A DNA stretch of 64,000 nucleotides from Catalinimonas niigatensis (lineage in GTDB: Bacteria > Bacteroidota > Bacteroidia > Cytophagales > Cyclobacteriaceae). The number at the start of each line of letters is the position of its first letter. The stretch's first letter is position 1. The translations under genes and the position numbers were made by a program. This document shows positions 1 through 10,368 of the stretch, piece by piece. Where the stretch lies: positions 3,305,001 to 3,369,000 of the forward strand of contig NZ_CP119422.1 in the NCBI RefSeq assembly GCF_030506285.1. Reading direction: 5' to 3'. Below the pieces are notes generated by a model that did no database searches, was not told where the DNA came from, and saw only the letters and a list, made by a program, of their open reading frames with translations.

Positions 1-259
1 CATTTTCGTCTCTGCCTTTTTTGCTGTTGGATAAGACGATACACCTTTTGTCTTTATGCGGGAATTCAATGCCGAAAGACTGTACTTTGTCATACGTTTT
101 TCTGCCCCAGATCAGCGTATCTATTTCCTGCTGAAAGGCTGAGTAGCCATAATCTTCCCCCGGTGATTCCACCACCGAGAGAAAGTCTAAATTATCTTCA
201 TCCTTGGCGATATAACCGTCCAGGCTCATAGCGATGTAGAGAATGAGTTGTCTGCTCAT
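1..259 (-). CDS. dihydrofolate reductase family protein (partial)
   Basis: The first 86 codons of a minus-strand gene whose 3' end lies beyond the left edge. The N-terminus MSRQLILYIAMSLDGYIA and the later IWGRKTYDKV are typical of the bacterial DHFR-like/RibD C-terminal family (YyaP/YwjB type), which keeps the Rossmann-like dihydrofolate reductase fold and binds NADPH. These proteins are usually about 175-190 residues, so roughly half is present. The ATG at 259 is the obvious start because the conserved first strand begins directly after it. The true substrate is unknown for most members, and genuine folate reduction is unlikely. No partner gene is visible; the next gene diverges from it. 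Confidence 0.8.
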   Translation of the reverse strand, partial: MSRQLILYIAMSLDGYIAKDEDNLDFLSVVESPGEDYGYSAFQQEIDTLIWGRKTYDKVQSFGIEFPHKDKRCIVLSNSKKGRDEN

Positions 260-464
260 GGTGTGATCGAGGTTAAATGAGTGATTGATGTAAAGTTAAA
301 TTCTTTGAAGCACTAAGGCTTTAGAATGACACTTTTCTGTAACTGAAAGTTGGATAGTCTGTACATAAACTACTTATTTTTTAGAGGCCATGTAATGCTT
401 TTCCCTCTGGCTCGTCTAATGGTTAAATGAGAACAAAAAACCATTAACCCTTATCAAATCAGCT

Positions 465-1250
465 ATGAAAATAATGAAGAAATATTTTCTACTCAGTCTA
501 TTGCTTGGTACCCTCATCAGCATTGGGCATGCCCAGGAATTTACGCAAGCCTTAAAGGCCGATCAATCGGTAAAAATCCTACTCAACCGCAGCGACATCA
601 AAGTGGAAGGTTATGATGGCAATGAAGTCAAAATCACTGCAACGAATTATGAAGCTCCTCCGGAAAGAGCCAAAGGACTCCGTCCGCTCTACAATAATGC
701 AGTAGACAATACCAATACCGGCCTCGCTGTCACCGAAGAAAATGGTGCCTTGATGATTCGTGAGGCCTCCGGTCAGGAAGGTGAATATATCATCCGTATT
801 CCTCAAAATGCTAAGCTTAGTATTTCACAGCAGAACTGGAATGGTCAGGACATAGAGGTACAGAACATGAAAAATGAGGTGGAGATTAAAAGCAACTCCG
901 CCGATGTACGTCTGCTCAATGTGGATGGGCCGGTAATCGCCAACAGTACCAGCGGTGATATAGAAGTTGTATTTAGCGCTTTAAATCAGGCCGCAGCCAG
1001 CAAAATTTCTGCGATCAGCAGCGATGTGGAAGTTTCATTGCCTGCCAATAGTCCGGCAAATTTTAAGCTGAAATCTATCAGCGGTGAAATTTATACAGAT
1101 TTTGATATGGACTTCAATCAGGATAAGGAGGGAAGCAATATGCGGAGGCTGGGCGGTGGACATACCATTGAAGCCAGTACCAATGGAGGGGGCGCCGAAC
1201 TGGGGATTGAAACCATTAGCAGCAATATTTACATCAGAAAAGCACAATAG
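465..1250 (+). CDS. exported DUF4097-like beta-helical protein
   Basis: A 261-residue protein with a signal peptide (residues about 4-23, cleavage after GHA). The rest is made of short strand-rich repeats with recurring ISSD/SISGEIYTD-type motifs, as in DUF4097 putative adhesin proteins that form a beta-solenoid. The function of this family is not established; it is exported to the periplasm or surface. The start may be Met1 or Met4 (474), both in front of the hydrophobic segment. The stop is only 2 nt before the next gene, which encodes a related protein, so the two are an operon and probably a tandem duplication. They share the ending ETISSxIYxRK. Confidence 0.75.
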   Translation: MKIMKKYFLLSLLLGTLISIGHAQEFTQALKADQSVKILLNRSDIKVEGYDGNEVKITATNYEAPPERAKGLRPLYNNAVDNTNTGLAVTEENGALMIREASGQEGEYIIRIPQNAKLSISQQNWNGQDIEVQNMKNEVEIKSNSADVRLLNVDGPVIANSTSGDIEVVFSALNQAAASKISAISSDVEVSLPANSPANFKLKSISGEIYTDFDMDFNQDKEGSNMRRLGGGHTIEASTNGGGAELGIETISSNIYIRKAQ

Positions 1251-1252
1251 CC

Positions 1253-1963
1253 ATGCCATATAAAAGCTACCTAAAATACCTATTGCCAGTTGTTTATCTA
1301 TTGCTGGCAGCCTCCTCTCTTTTCTCCCAAAAGATCGTAGAACATAATCTAGAATACAGTCCCGGACAAAAAATCATGTTTGACCTTCCTTTCGGTGAAA
1401 GTATTATGCTTTCCGGCTGGGATAAAAATGAAGTAAGTCTGACTGCTACGGTAGATATCAATAATAACCGCCTTAACGACGCTTATCAGTTAGAGGTGCA
1501 GGAAGGCGAAACGCTGACTTTCACTGCTGATCTGGATGATGAAATCCTACAGAACGGGAAAGTAGAAGACTGCGGGGATGGGCATTATTCTTACCAGAGC
1601 AATCGTAATGGAAAACAGATTGCGGTGTGCGCAGAGATCAACTATGTCATCCATGTTCCCCGTTCAGCCATACTGCAAATGAAAACCATCAGCGCCGATA
1701 TAGAAGCCAAAGGGCTGGAAGGAGATACCGAGATCAAATCTATCAGCGGATTCATTGACTTTAACTGGCAGGAGAGACAGGAAGCTGACCTGGCTCTCAA
1801 GTCCATCACCGGAGAATTGTATACTGATCTTGACTTTGATATCCTCAACAAAAAAGAAAATCCTCCAATAGTAGGCTATACCCTCAAAGGACAAATTGGC
1901 GATGGAGGAAGAAGGCTGGCCTTGGAAACCATCAGCAGCGACATTTATCTGCGTAAGCGCTAG
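1253..1963 (+). CDS. exported DUF4097-like protein, paralogue of upstream gene
   Basis: A 236-residue protein with an N-terminal signal peptide (hydrophobic residues about 8-24, SLFSQ cleavage region). It has the same repeat style as the preceding gene: KTISADIEAKG, KSISGFIDF, KSITGELYTDLDFD, ETISSDIYLRKR. The last 80 residues align well with the neighbour, supporting a duplication. The start follows the upstream stop by 2 nt, so translation is probably coupled. DUF4097-like proteins often sit beside sigma/anti-sigma genes; none is seen here. The function is unknown beyond being exported. Confidence 0.75.
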   Translation: MPYKSYLKYLLPVVYLLLAASSLFSQKIVEHNLEYSPGQKIMFDLPFGESIMLSGWDKNEVSLTATVDINNNRLNDAYQLEVQEGETLTFTADLDDEILQNGKVEDCGDGHYSYQSNRNGKQIAVCAEINYVIHVPRSAILQMKTISADIEAKGLEGDTEIKSISGFIDFNWQERQEADLALKSITGELYTDLDFDILNKKENPPIVGYTLKGQIGDGGRRLALETISSDIYLRKR

Positions 1964-2024
1964 ATGCAGGGATTGGTGAATCACAAAACTGGTGGCTAAA
2001 GTTTATTTGGCTTTAGCACATGCA

Positions 2025-2933
2025 TCACTGATCCTTTATGTCGTCTGAAAGCGGGCTTAGCGGAACTCTTTGGGGTACGGTGCCATCGGGAAGTTCCCAC
2101 TTACCGGCTTCCTTCCAGGGCATCTTCATCAGTGCGCCTACCTTTAGATGCTTTCTCACATAAGGTACACCGATATTGATGGCCTCCTGTGGTATGTCTA
2201 TCCTAAAGGTGCGGTGCAGCTGATCCCAGAAAGTCAGGACGATGCAGTAATTGCTATCGGTTTCCTGCCTGACGATGGAATGATGAATCCCATGCATGCG
2301 AGGGGTGACAATTAGTCTGCTCAACCCCCGGTCAAACTTTTCAGGCATGCGGGTATTGCTGTGATGAAAATTATTGGCCAGCTCAAAAGCGATTTCATAG
2401 ACGATAGTAGTGCGGGGACTCACGCCTCCTAAAGCAGCACAGGCGGCACGATAAAAGACCGAAATCAGCATTTCACCGATATGAAAACGCAGTCCGGTAG
2501 ACACATCCATATCCAGATCGGCATGGTGTACCTGATGAAAACGCCACATGAAGCGGGAACGATGGTTCAGCCAATGCCAGGCATAATTGCTGTAATCCAG
2601 CAGCATAAAACCCAGTAAGTTGGATAATACAGGAGGTAAAGGAAGCCATCTGAGTAAGCCAAAATTTTTCTTTTGTGAGAATCTGGCGGCCTGCACAATG
2701 GCTGGTACCAATGCCAGCCGAAGACTAAGCGAAGCAAGAGGAACCAGTTGTACATTGGTCAGCAGGCGGGGAATCTGAGCTATTTTTCTTTTTCGCAAAG
2801 GATATTTTCTCTCCAGTACAAAAAGCGCAAGTACACTAAGCACTACTACAGGAGCTCCTCTGAAATCGTATAGTTTACGAATAAGGTCAGAAGTTGAGGG
2901 AGGAGTGGGCTTAGCTTTCTTGAACAGCTTCAT
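2025..2933 (-). CDS. sterol desaturase / fatty acid hydroxylase family protein
   Basis: A membrane di-iron enzyme of about 302 residues from the ATG at 2933; an in-frame TTG at 2957 would add eight residues but is less likely. The histidine clusters of the fatty acid hydroxylase superfamily are clear: HWLNHRS, then FHQVHHADLDMD, HHSNTR and HGIHHS. Several hydrophobic segments lie around them, as expected for an enzyme facing the cytosolic membrane surface. Family members hydroxylate or desaturate lipids such as fatty acids, sterols and carotenoids using O2; the substrate here cannot be told. It converges with the DUF4097 pair, with a short stem-loop (1995-2017) in the gap. Confidence 0.85.
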   Translation of the reverse strand: MKLFKKAKPTPPSTSDLIRKLYDFRGAPVVVLSVLALFVLERKYPLRKRKIAQIPRLLTNVQLVPLASLSLRLALVPAIVQAARFSQKKNFGLLRWLPLPPVLSNLLGFMLLDYSNYAWHWLNHRSRFMWRFHQVHHADLDMDVSTGLRFHIGEMLISVFYRAACAALGGVSPRTTIVYEIAFELANNFHHSNTRMPEKFDRGLSRLIVTPRMHGIHHSIVRQETDSNYCIVLTFWDQLHRTFRIDIPQEAINIGVPYVRKHLKVGALMKMPWKEAGKWELPDGTVPQRVPLSPLSDDIKDQ

Positions 2934-3025
2934 AAGATAATCATTCTTTAGTACCAATAAGCAAAGTTTCCTGCTTCCGATGCAGCAGCACCTGAAGCAG
3001 AAAAGAAAGTATTTGTTGCAAAACG

Positions 3026-3469
3026 CTAGCGACGCTTACTGATCAGTTGAGCCACTGCACCTGCCGCCAGACCACCCAGCAGATACCAGGCCACTGTCAT
3101 CAGTTTGGTGGATTGATGGCGCTTGACCGCTTTTTTAGGTAACTTCATATAATCCGGTGCTTTGACTGCTCCTAAGCCGGCACTCAACCCTAATAATAAT
3201 CCTCTGATCCAGGCGGAGCGCCCTTTTCCCCAGCCTACCAGACTATAATACAGCGCGTTGGAGACTACATCAGCCGCCAATGTGATGGCATATTCTTTAT
3301 TTCCTTTGGGCGCTTTTTTTCCCTGCTTATGAAAAGCTCTCCTAATTACTGTTCGGCCCAATAAATCTACTCTTGGAGCAGTAGGGACAACTCTGCGTAC
3401 ACTCTCATGCAAAACATTCAAAAAAGTGGCACCTGCCACACCTGCCAGTAGTGATTTGCCTACATTCAT
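3026..3469 (-). CDS. hypothetical small membrane protein
   Basis: A 147-residue basic protein with Gly/Ala-rich hydrophobic stretches (about residues 6-22, 60-80, 88-103 and 125-142) and a C-terminal ISKRR tail. This suggests a small multi-span inner-membrane protein with cytoplasmic basic loops. I do not recognise the family with certainty; similar proteins occur widely in Bacteroidota as uncharacterised membrane proteins. The gene lies in a minus-strand run between the DinB-like gene and the hydroxylase, separated from each by about 100-200 nt, so a shared operon is possible but not shown. The ATG at 3469 is the only reasonable start. Confidence 0.6.
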   Translation of the reverse strand: MNVGKSLLAGVAGATFLNVLHESVRRVVPTAPRVDLLGRTVIRRAFHKQGKKAPKGNKEYAITLAADVVSNALYYSLVGWGKGRSAWIRGLLLGLSAGLGAVKAPDYMKLPKKAVKRHQSTKLMTVAWYLLGGLAAGAVAQLISKRR

Positions 3470-3616
3470 AGTACAAAAAGTTTAAAAAATTAAAAATAGA
3501 TTTTCTTTTCTCTGTAATAGACTCATAACCTATCATGCCAGAGAAAGTTAGTTTCCTGCATAAAATAGTTAATGAAGCTGCTACTACAAAGAATTGCTGC
3601 CAAATAGTACACAAAA

Positions 3617-3641
3617 AAACTCCTCTGGTCAGGAGGAGTTT
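3617..3641 (-). terminator. rho-independent terminator of the DinB-like gene
   Basis: A perfect 9-bp stem (3617-3625 with 3633-3641) and 7-nt loop. The A-run at 3613-3619 gives a U-tract when read on the minus strand. It lies 27 nt past the stop of the DinB-like gene. Confidence 0.75.
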
Positions 3642-3667
3642 GAGATGAAATAAATACATAACCCATA

Positions 3668-4186
3668 CTAGCGCTCCCAGAAAGGAGGAGGCGTGATTCC
3701 CAGAGCCCGCAGGTAAACATATCCCTGTCCGCGGTGATGGATTTCGTTGTCAATAAAATAAAAGAGTGTCCAGTAGACAGGGCCTTCCCACATGCCAAAA
3801 GCCAAATCAACTTCCTGAAAACGATGGGGCGGAATCTGAGGCCAAAGCCGGTCAATCTCATCGGTTGATTCATCCCAGAGCTTAAGCAATGCTTCCTTGG
3901 TCTTTGGGGCTATTTTTTTGAATTCAGCGTCAAGTTCCTCGTAGTTTTCCCACTTACCCGTTACGATGCCCCGCACACCCGGCGCTGCCATCCCGATCAT
4001 TTCCATTGCCAAAGCAGAGAAAGGACGCATATCACCCACCGAGAAGTTAAAAAGTTTTTCTTCAGGAAAAGCTTCAATGACACGGCGGGTGAGACGACGG
4101 TGTCCCTGCCACTGCTCCAGTAAGGCTTCGGGAGTGATGACTACATTTGAAGTGATTTCTTTTGTCTGAACGCTGCTGTTTTCCAT
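3668..4186 (-). CDS. DinB family protein
   Basis: About 172 residues from the ATG at 4186 (MENSSVQTKE); the longer in-frame form begins with an unconserved tail. It shows the DinB/YfiT four-helix-bundle pattern: an N-terminal QWQGHRRLTRRVIE helix with the first histidine, a central helix with WDESTDEI, and the C-terminal HHRGQGYVYLRALGI signature. The histidines form the family's metal site. DinB-like proteins include putative thiol-dependent transferases and DNA-damage-inducible proteins; the individual role is unknown. The gene stands alone and ends at a clear terminator. Confidence 0.85.
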   Translation of the reverse strand: MENSSVQTKEITSNVVITPEALLEQWQGHRRLTRRVIEAFPEEKLFNFSVGDMRPFSALAMEMIGMAAPGVRGIVTGKWENYEELDAEFKKIAPKTKEALLKLWDESTDEIDRLWPQIPPHRFQEVDLAFGMWEGPVYWTLFYFIDNEIHHRGQGYVYLRALGITPPPFWER

Positions 4187-4276
4187 GAGTTTGTATGTTT
4201 TATGCGTTTGAAAAATGTTACAATACAAAGAAAAGCAGTGGTAGTGACAACCCTATGTCAGTAGGCTAAGTGGAAG

Positions 4277-5575
4277 TCAGGATTTATTTTTCTGAGCTGA
4301 TATAAGCCGATAAATGCCAAATAAAATCATTCCTACCAAGGTAGTAATGAGCACATCCATAAATTCTTCCTGCTCAGCACTAAACAGCAACCATATGCAG
4401 GCAAAGATACCTGATATGGCAAAAAAGTAACCGTAAGGTAATTTGTAAAAGCTTTGTCCTGTTTTAACAGCCTTGTCTTTCAGCCTAAACCTGATCAGCG
4501 CAGCACAAACGGTCAGCAGGATAAGTATTTTACTGATCACACTGATGGAAACTGCATAAATAAAGGAACCACTTAAGGAAGCGATAAGTGAAACGGCAGA
4601 AAAGACCAACAAAGAATAAGTAGGCGTACGGAATGTTGGATGTAAATAAGAAAAGAATTTTGGAAACTGTTGCTCTACACTCAAAGCATAAGGCACTCTC
4701 GATCCTACCAGCATTACCGCATTTAAGGTACCACTGATGGAGAGGATTGCCCCAGCACTGATGAAGACAGCCCCCGCTGGCCCCATAAAGATTTGCGCTG
4801 CATCGGTAAGCGGCTTATCAGAAGTGGCCAGGCCGGGCAAAGTACCGATGCTCACCATTTGTATCAGTCCGTAAAATATGGCGATAAAGAAGATAGCAGT
4901 GATAAGTGCAAAGGGAATACTTTTTTTAGGGTCACGTACTTCTCCCGTGTTGACCAGCGTGGCTTCAAAACCTGTGAAAGCAAAAATCAAGACAAATACC
5001 GAAGAAGAAAAATCAGACAGGCTGGGTAAAGGCTGCTCAAAGGCAACCAGTTCGGGATTGATAAAAAAGAATCCTGCTATAATGAAAACAGTCAGCGGTA
5101 CCAGTTTTACAATACCCAAAGTATTGTTCAGCAGGGTGGAATTTTTTACTCCCAGATAATTGACCAGAGTCAGCAGAGCAGTGATCAGAATAATCACGCC
5201 AAACCTATACATCTCTGTCTCAGCGAAAAGCGGATGAAAATAGCTCAGGTAGGTCACCAGTAAATTTACCAGAGCGGCATAGGTAGATAAGCGGGTAATA
5301 AGGATAAGCCAACCAATGATAAATGCCGGCCACTGGCCAAAAGCTTTAAGCGTATACAGATACGGACCGCCGGTTTTGTTGAATCTGCTGGCCACTTCTG
5401 CAAAGCTAAGCACCAGGATAAATATGATAAATCCACATGCGAACAAAGCCAAGACGCTGTAGATACCCGATAAAGCAAATATTTTGGAAGACAGACCAAA
5501 TATACCCGCCCCAATGATATTGTTGATCAGCAGCAACACCAGGTCCCACCTCCTGATTTCTCGTTTTAACTCCAC
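4277..5575 (-). CDS. APC-family amino acid permease
   Basis: A 432-residue polytopic membrane protein with about 12 hydrophobic helices. The N-terminal IINNIIGAGIFGLSSKIF carries the unwound TM1 GAGIFG motif of the amino acid-polyamine-organocation superfamily, and the middle region AFTGFEATLVNTGEVRDPKK is the usual TM6 region. It likely imports or exchanges an amino acid; the sequence does not reveal the substrate. The start is a GTG at 5575 because no ATG precedes TM1. It reads towards the DinB-like gene with a 90-nt gap. It is unrelated in detail to the ethanolamine-type permease at 16.8 kb, though both belong to APC. Confidence 0.85.
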   Translation of the reverse strand: MELKREIRRWDLVLLLINNIIGAGIFGLSSKIFALSGIYSVLALFACGFIIFILVLSFAEVASRFNKTGGPYLYTLKAFGQWPAFIIGWLILITRLSTYAALVNLLVTYLSYFHPLFAETEMYRFGVIILITALLTLVNYLGVKNSTLLNNTLGIVKLVPLTVFIIAGFFFINPELVAFEQPLPSLSDFSSSVFVLIFAFTGFEATLVNTGEVRDPKKSIPFALITAIFFIAIFYGLIQMVSIGTLPGLATSDKPLTDAAQIFMGPAGAVFISAGAILSISGTLNAVMLVGSRVPYALSVEQQFPKFFSYLHPTFRTPTYSLLVFSAVSLIASLSGSFIYAVSISVISKILILLTVCAALIRFRLKDKAVKTGQSFYKLPYGYFFAISGIFACIWLLFSAEQEEFMDVLITTLVGMILFGIYRLISAQKNKS

Positions 5576-5711
5576 GTGAATAAATTTATATGAGGTGTGT
5601 TTACCGTAACGTTAATATACTGCCATATACAATGTTCACATTACATATATAAACTTTTTCGCCAAAGAATGTCACGCGGATTGCCAAGTACCGCTGGCCT
5701 AGCGGGAGAGT

Positions 5712-5906
5712 ATGGATAAGCTCTTCTTCCAGGCGGCAGCATTGACCTTAGGCGTATTTGGATTAAGGCACATAAGTAAGTACGCGCTTCCATTCATTTC
5801 AAAGCATGCGAGTAAGCTTAATACCAACGGACGGATATCCTTATGCCTAACCTTCTCTTTTTTATATGCACTATATTTTTTTAAATTAATGAAATATCAG
5901 CATTGA
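5712..5906 (+). CDS. possible small hydrophobic protein
   Basis: A 64-residue open frame starting MDKLFFQAAALTLGVFG with two hydrophobic stretches (residues 5-18 and 43-58), which could be a small membrane protein. Nothing recognisable is conserved. It starts just after a short palindrome (5691-5705) and lies 100 nt upstream of katG on the same strand. It may be chance; I keep it only as a low-confidence candidate. Confidence 0.25.
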   Translation: MDKLFFQAAALTLGVFGLRHISKYALPFISKHASKLNTNGRISLCLTFSFLYALYFFKLMKYQH

Positions 5907-6002
5907 GACAAAGTATAAGTTTTACTTATGTTTATATAAAAATTATTAATAAAAGTTATACTAGGATTATTGTAAATTAGAATTCTTAATGAAAATAATT
6001 AA

Positions 6003-8270
<2,268 letters not shown>

Positions 8271-8298
8271 GCAAAGCATCACAATTATCAACAAGAAG

Positions 8299-8327
8299 AG
8301 GTGGTCTGACAACAGATCACCTTTTTT
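8299..8327 (+). terminator. rho-independent terminator after katG
   Basis: A 10-bp stem (8299-8308 with 8313-8322, one G-T pair), 4-nt loop and a run of T, 29 nt after the katG stop. Confidence 0.8.
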
Positions 8328-8362
8328 ATTTCCCAATGCTCTTCATCTGTACCAACTTACTC

Positions 8363-8391
8363 CTCCTTAGCCATTTGTAATGGACTCTGAG
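8363..8391. repeat. degenerate REP palindrome
   Basis: A decayed copy of the short REP unit: the right arm ggactctgag is intact, the left arm (ctccttag) is mutated. It lies 35 nt before the REP half at 8427, which mirrors the paired REP arrangement at 10315-10396. Confidence 0.45.
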
Positions 8392-8426
8392 TTTTTGGAA
8401 AGCTGACTCATTACAATTCACACCTC

Positions 8427-8440
8427 CTCAGAGTTACCCA
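8427..8440. repeat. left part of REP interrupted by IS110 element
   Basis: These 14 nt (ctcagagttaccca) are one end of a 42-nt long-type REP. The other 28 nt are at 9673-9700 on the far side of the IS110-family element. The arms ctcagagtt (8427-8435) and aaccctgag (9692-9700) pair over 9 bp with one G-U. Confidence 0.8.
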
Positions 8441-8466
8441 TAGTGGAACTACCGCAACGAACTATG

Positions 8467-9471
8467 TTAAAAAGCAAGGTTGTTCTGTATTTTTTTATTT
8501 GAGGGACTTTGCTTTTCTTCATAGTTGTCAATATATTTTTTACTGCTTTTCACTACGGCAAATATCTGTCGGATGAGTTTATTACAAACGGCAATGAGTG
8601 CGACATAGCCAGGTTTTCCTGCTGCTCTAAGCCGCTGGTAGAGTGCTTTACAGGATGAGTTGTAACGAATAGCTGACCAACTTCCCATGAACAATAATGC
8701 CCTCAGGTGAGGATCACCTCCACGGTTCATTCCTCGATTCCACTTGACACTGGTCCCCGATTGATGATGGCAAGGGGCAATGCCTAAGAACTTAGCAAAT
8801 TGCTTGGGTGTATCAAACAATTGAAAACCACCTGTTGCTGTTATCAGAGCAGTCGAGATGCTTTTTCCGATACCTTTTACAGAAACAAGCAATTCTATCA
8901 AAGTGCTGAATTCTCGTTGAGCCAGTTGGCACAGGCTCTTTTCTAGTTCTTTGATTTTATCTTTGATGAATTGAAGCGCTTCTTTTGACACCTGCTCGGC
9001 CTGTTCATCAGAGCAGTAGCGCCAGGGCTGCTCCTTTCCAATGCATTCCAGTGCATGTTGCTGCTTCTTCAACTGCCTGATGACTACACGCTTATGCTGT
9101 ATTTTCAACAGAACGTCTGAGTGAGGTTTGAAGAGTTCAGGCTTTATGAGTTGTCCGTAACAAGATAGCATCTTAGCATCTTGCACATCTGTTTTGGTGA
9201 TGCTCAACTGCATCTTAGCAAAATAAGAAGCTTGTTTAGGATTGATGACAGAAACCTGATATCCTTCATGACATAATGTATAAGCCAGCAAACCACTGTA
9301 ATGGCCTGTAGCTTCCATGATCAGATGATCTTCTTGTTTATTGAGCAATGGCATCAATGTATCAATGCCTGCCACATCGTTAGTGAATTCTGCTACCTGA
9401 TAATCTTCCTCAAGTGGAAATGCTACTGTAAAAGTTTTCTTTGATACATCAAGGCCAATGAATCTTTTCAT
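8467..9471 (-). CDS. IS110-family transposase (DEDD/serine recombinase)
   Basis: A complete 334-residue transposase. The N-terminal RuvC-like DEDD domain has D8 (IGLDVSKK), E53 (IMEATGHY), D95 and D98 (TKTDVQDAK). A helical linker follows, then the Tnp_20 domain with VKGIGKSISTALI and HHQSGTSVKWNRG, in which S238-G239 occupies the place of the catalytic serine of IS621. IS110 proteins form a tetramer that recombines donor and target DNA under guidance of a bridge RNA from the element's noncoding end. No frameshift or stop is seen, so the element may be active. The ATG at 9471 begins the conserved first strand. Confidence 0.95.
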   Translation of the reverse strand: MKRFIGLDVSKKTFTVAFPLEEDYQVAEFTNDVAGIDTLMPLLNKQEDHLIMEATGHYSGLLAYTLCHEGYQVSVINPKQASYFAKMQLSITKTDVQDAKMLSCYGQLIKPELFKPHSDVLLKIQHKRVVIRQLKKQQHALECIGKEQPWRYCSDEQAEQVSKEALQFIKDKIKELEKSLCQLAQREFSTLIELLVSVKGIGKSISTALITATGGFQLFDTPKQFAKFLGIAPCHHQSGTSVKWNRGMNRGGDPHLRALLFMGSWSAIRYNSSCKALYQRLRAAGKPGYVALIAVCNKLIRQIFAVVKSSKKYIDNYEEKQSPSNKKIQNNLAF

Positions 9472-9472
9472 A

Positions 9473-9672
9473 ACTTTGAAATGTTTATTTTAACCTGATT
9501 GATGATTCCCTTACACTTGCGTTGTAAGCAGGCTCTTGGCCTAGAGAACTATCCAGCATGGGAATCGGTGGGCACAGCTACGAAACGTTGCGGACGGTAT
9601 TATACTACCAATGGAATTTCTGTATGACTGCGCCCATCCTAATTTACTCTTTTTTAGCTTTAAGTAAACTTA
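9473..9672 (-). ncRNA. candidate IS110 bridge RNA region
   Basis: The 200-nt noncoding leader between the element end and the transposase start is where IS110-group elements encode their bridge RNA. Read on the minus strand, it holds aattccattg (from 9618 to 9609), identical over 10 nt to the target flank immediately outside the element (9682 to 9673). This is what a left target guide should look like. Weaker candidate donor guides are tagttc (9551-9546), matching the element's other end (8451-8446), and cttac (9528-9524), complementary to the gtaag at the element start. Their order (target guide, then donor guides) agrees with IS621. I could not fold the RNA, and its ends are not determined. 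Confidence 0.55.
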
Positions 9673-9700
9673 CAATGGAATTGTCGCAGAGAACCCTGAG
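9673..9700. repeat. right part of REP interrupted by IS110 element
   Basis: These 28 nt complete the 42-nt long REP that begins at 8427-8440. They contain the loop sequence caatggaattgtcgcagag and the arm aaccctgag. The unit lies 19 nt past the RAYT stop codon, the usual position for a REP beside its transposase. Confidence 0.8.
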
Positions 9701-9718
9701 CTTTCCAGGGATCTCAAT

Positions 9719-10279
9719 TTAGCCAATTGCTTTGTAGTGTGTGATGTAATCATTCTCTCTGTCCAACTCATAATAGGACGCACTGGAATGCGGATACTCC
9801 GCAAAATCTTCTACCAAACTCCATTTGCCACTGACAGGATTACGATGAATATAACTCATTTTTTGCTCTATCATCTTCTCATTAAAACATTTTCTGGCGT
9901 CAAATGACAGCCTGAACACCTGATGCTTCTTCCCTTTCTTCTTTTCATTGGCCTGTACTCCCGCTGTCAGGCGTTGTAGAACATGATGCTGTCCTAACTT
10001 TTTCAATTGACTTACAATAGCATAAGCCATAAACCGCTTCCCTTCACTAACCAATTGATTAAGGGATTTATCTGTATGGGTAGGAAATAGAAGACAGTGG
10101 AGATGGTTGGGCATGACGACATAAGCTAATATATGGCAGTGATCTTTCTTTAAGTGCTCAAACCAGGTGTATACTGCTGTATATGCTTGTGCTTGCTCAA
10201 AAAGGGGTAGCCATTGGTAGCAGGTGATGGTACAAAAGTAAACTTCATGGCTCTCCGTATGTAATCGGTGGGTTGACAA
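9719..10279 (-). CDS. REP-associated tyrosine transposase (RAYT, Y1_Tnp)
   Basis: A 186-residue single-domain HUH nuclease. The motif H59-L-H61 lies in VMPNHLHCLLF, and the conserved catalytic tyrosine Y143 is in SYIHRNPV, both hallmarks of RAYT/TnpA-REP proteins. RAYTs cut and rejoin single-stranded REP hairpins and are thought to spread them. The start is a TTG at 10279; no in-frame ATG lies upstream before the palindromes. The gene is flanked by REP units: a composite pair begins 36 nt upstream and another REP, split by the IS110 element, lies 19 nt downstream. This arrangement (REPtron) strongly supports the assignment. The frame is intact. Confidence 0.93.
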   Translation of the reverse strand: MSTHRLHTESHEVYFCTITCYQWLPLFEQAQAYTAVYTWFEHLKKDHCHILAYVVMPNHLHCLLFPTHTDKSLNQLVSEGKRFMAYAIVSQLKKLGQHHVLQRLTAGVQANEKKKGKKHQVFRLSFDARKCFNEKMIEQKMSYIHRNPVSGKWSLVEDFAEYPHSSASYYELDRENDYITHYKAIG

Positions 10280-10314
10280 ATTGGTGATGGGGTTAAGTTA
10301 AATCTTACTTCCCC

Positions 10315-10342
10315 CTCAGAGTCACCTGCAAGGGACTCTGAG
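10315..10342. repeat. REP palindrome, short form (A type)
   Basis: A perfect 9-bp inverted repeat ctcagagtc/gactctgag around a 10-nt loop (acctgcaagg). It is the first half of a composite pair with 10369-10396 (26-nt spacer), directly upstream of the RAYT start. Confidence 0.9.
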
Positions 10343-10368
10343 CTTTTGATGCAAATCCGCGATAGTAA

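Larger units (their letters stand above)
8441..9672 (-). mobile_element. IS110-family insertion sequence inserted in a REP
   Basis: A 1,232-bp element. The bounds come from the interrupted REP: joining 8440 to 9673 restores a 42-nt unit with 36/42 identity to the intact long REP at 12830-12871 (compared on the opposite strand) and no length difference, so there is no visible target duplication. No terminal inverted repeats are seen, as expected for IS110. The layout is that of the IS110 group (IS621-like): about 200 nt of noncoding DNA upstream of the transposase gene and only 26 nt downstream. A short core shared by target and element cannot be placed exactly, so each end may be off by a few bases. 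Confidence 0.85.

Noticed and set aside
5915-5929. Fur/PerR box before katG
   Set aside because: Only a 6-bp inverted repeat; it does not match a known peroxide-regulator consensus well enough, and no regulator gene is adjacent.
8441-9672. Terminal inverted repeats and target duplication for the IS element
   Set aside because: None are visible; this is expected for IS110-family elements and not a sign of decay.
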